Part shown: positions 39,289-40,353 of the stretch, piece by piece | How the letters are laid out: every line of letters begins with the position of its first letter | How positions within the stretch are numbered: the first letter of the stretch is position 1 | Source: JBQTKD01 sp052386455 | Lineage (GTDB): Bacteria; Actinomycetota; Actinomycetes; Sporichthyales; Sporichthyaceae | NCBI GenBank assembly: GCA_052386455.1 | Contig: JBQTKD010000048.1 | Span: forward strand, 1-40,353 | Length of the DNA stretch: 40,353 nt | Reading direction: 5' to 3' | Translations under genes and position numbers: made by a program | Notes under the pieces: model-generated | Told to the model about the DNA's origin: nothing | The model's database searches: none | The model's input: the letters and a program-made list of their open reading frames with translations, nothing else

Positions 39289-39364
39289 CGGCTCCTCGGG
39301 CTTCGTTCCCTCAAGCAGACGGCAGGCGGCGTTGCGTCGGATCGTCCGTTTGGGCCGGTTCGAG

Positions 39365-39853
39365 TCAGCCGATCGGGCAGTTCAAGGACCGGGATGCCGG
39401 CGCGGGCAGTCGCCAGGTCGCGGTGTCGACGGCGTTGGCCGGCGCGAGGACGCGGATCGCTGCGCGTCGAGCGGCTGCGTGGGCCCACGTCGCGCCGCGG
39501 CCTTGGACGCGGCTGGCGAGCCGGGAAGCCGATCGGGGCGGGTTCGGTCCGGTGCGCAGCCGGCGGGCCTCCCGCAGGAACACGGTGGCGGCGGTGTAGG
39601 GGTCGCGCCGTGCCGCTGCCTTGCCCCAGCACCCGTTCTGCCCGAGCACCCCGACGCGGTCGTCGGTCTCGTCGCCGGGGATCTGCAGGCGTGAGGCGAC
39701 GATCCCGGCCTCGAACAGCGCCAAACGTTCGACGGGATCGGCGCCGAAATCGCGGCAGGCCTGCTCGAGATGGCCGACCACGTCCGGATCGGCGTCGGCG
39801 GTCGCGAAGCGAAGCACGGACAACAGGCGGTTCCGGAAGAGCGTGCGAAGCAT
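39365..39853 (-). CDS. Hypothetical protein
   Basis: A 162-residue mostly helical protein (FRNRLLSVLRFATADADPDVVGHLEQACRDFGADPVERLALFEAGIVASRL; ARRDPYTAATVFLREARRLRTG). No domain recognised. ATG 39853 follows GAGGTGAGGA; the longer frame to 39907 lacks such a site. Third gene of a minus-strand operon with the two genes upstream. Confidence 0.65.
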   Translation of the reverse strand: MLRTLFRNRLLSVLRFATADADPDVVGHLEQACRDFGADPVERLALFEAGIVASRLQIPGDETDDRVGVLGQNGCWGKAAARRDPYTAATVFLREARRLRTGPNPPRSASRLASRVQGRGATWAHAAARRAAIRVLAPANAVDTATWRLPAPASRSLNCPIG

Positions 39854-39861
39854 GCGGGTCC

Positions 39862-40098
39862 TCACCTCGGACACGACGTGGACGCGACGGGGCGGCGAGC
39901 CGTGCACCCGTCAACCGCCCACACCGTCACCCGACGCGGCCGCACGGGGTGGGCGGCGACCAGGCGCCCGACCCACAGCGCCGTCAGTTGCACCGCTCGG
40001 CCCACGGCGAGCAGAGCGCAGGCCGCCGCGAACACCGCGACCCAACCGGCGCCCACCAGGGCCGCCACGACCAACGCCTGCTGTCCGTGCTCGGTCAT
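39862..40098 (-). CDS. Small membrane protein
   Basis: A 78-residue protein with one long or two short hydrophobic segments (ALVVAALVGAGWVAVFAAACALLAVG and LTALWVGRLVAA) and a basic C-terminus. ATG 40098 has a GGAGG ribosome-binding site, and its start overlaps the previous stop by four bases. Unknown function; small membrane proteins like this are common in mobile elements. Confidence 0.65.
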   Translation of the reverse strand: MTEHGQQALVVAALVGAGWVAVFAAACALLAVGRAVQLTALWVGRLVAAHPVRPRRVTVWAVDGCTARRPVASTSCPR

Positions 40099-40301
40099 CT
40101 CGTCCCTCCGGTCCGGTCCAACCCGTCGTGTCCAACCCGCTCCGATTCGTCCTGCGAGCCGGTGGGGGCGGTCGCGGTGTTCGCCGCCCCTTTCTCCCGC
40201 GAACGGGGATCGATCGTCGCCTTGGAGCTAGCGGGACTTTCCTCGCTATCTGGTTGAGCTGACCCGTTTCCCGTGTCTGTACTGGGGTTTCGCGTCCGCA
40301 T
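40095..40301 (-). CDS. Hydrophilic low-complexity protein
   Basis: A 68-residue Ser/Thr/Asp-rich, probably disordered protein (NPSTDTGNGSAQPDSEESPASSKATIDPRSREKG). Support is mainly the four-base overlap with the membrane-protein gene; no ribosome-binding site is seen, though TAATAC lies three bases upstream of the ATG. It may be only leader sequence. Confidence 0.4.
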   Translation of the reverse strand: MRTRNPSTDTGNGSAQPDSEESPASSKATIDPRSREKGAANTATAPTGSQDESERVGHDGLDRTGGTR

Positions 40302-40317
40302 GATGTATTACCCATAT

Positions 40318-40353
40318 ATGGCGTCGATCGTGGGGAAGAAGCGGGGCGGGCAG
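40318..40353 (+). mobile_element. Start of an IS1634-family transposase (cut by window end)
   Basis: The last 36 bases encode MASIVGKKRGGQ from ATG 40318. This matches the characteristic N-terminus of IS1634/IS4-type actinobacterial transposases (MASIVGK.RG..TYYYLVES in those proteins). Only 12 codons are visible, so the call rests on recognition of this start. An IS at this edge would add to the mobile DNA next to dif. Confidence 0.55.

Overview
The window is high-GC DNA with short operons, frequent 4-base start/stop overlaps, GTG starts and several apparently leaderless genes. It carries the conserved DUF881 / small basic protein / DUF881 / GcvH / FHA / FtsR / bifunctional-nuclease / MerR block. 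This points to an actinobacterium, probably from the Frankiales / Sporichthya-like lineages, though the family cannot be fixed from this sequence alone. No rRNA, tRNA or CRISPR array was seen.

Layout. 0.2-6.1 kb holds exported or surface proteins: a solute-binding lipoprotein, a beta-lactamase-fold serine hydrolase, a CapA-type metallophosphatase, an ACT-domain protein, and a streptogrisin-like secreted protein that lacks the usual catalytic His segment. 6.1-14.4 kb is a long plus-strand conserved block: CDP-alcohol phosphatidyltransferase, sugar-nucleotidyltransferase/phosphomannomutase fusion, two DUF881 proteins around small basic protein, GcvH, FHA protein, FtsR, BFN nuclease and a second MerR regulator. 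14.4-18.6 kb on the minus strand holds a ParA-like ATPase, a DUF5999 protein, a SigK-type sigma factor with its RskA-type anti-sigma factor, and a duplicated-domain lipoprotein. 18.8-28.7 kb holds a PlsC-like acyltransferase, a giant nitrate reductase/flavoprotein fusion, a LURP-one-like protein, an APC permease, an F420-type oxidoreductase, a thioesterase, a frameshifted uppP, and a DUF222-HNH protein whose promoter contains a near-perfect LexA (SOS) box.

29.235-38.161 kb is the most interesting part: an 8.9-kb integrated element bounded by an 18-bp direct repeat. All its genes run on the minus strand: tyrosine integrase, four small ORFs, primase-polymerase/helicase, WhiB-like protein, a 23-codon micro-ORF, HNH nuclease, a small ORF, HK97-type major capsid protein, two small ORFs, a secreted phospholipase A2 and a small membrane protein. 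There is no recognisable terminase, portal, protease or tail gene. In gene content it resembles the small prophage-like elements phiRv1 and phiRv2 of Mycobacterium tuberculosis, so I read it as a capsid-encoding phage satellite or a reduced prophage. Its attachment core is the XerD arm plus central region of a dif-like site. The right junction retains a complete 28-bp dif-like sequence and the left junction is a hybrid. The element therefore appears to have integrated into the chromosome-dimer-resolution site, which would place the window at the replication terminus.

Right of the element are a HigB-HigA toxin-antitoxin pair with a perfect operator palindrome, a CPCPC-motif protein, a three-gene minus-strand operon of unknown function, and the first 12 codons of an IS1634-like transposase at the window edge.
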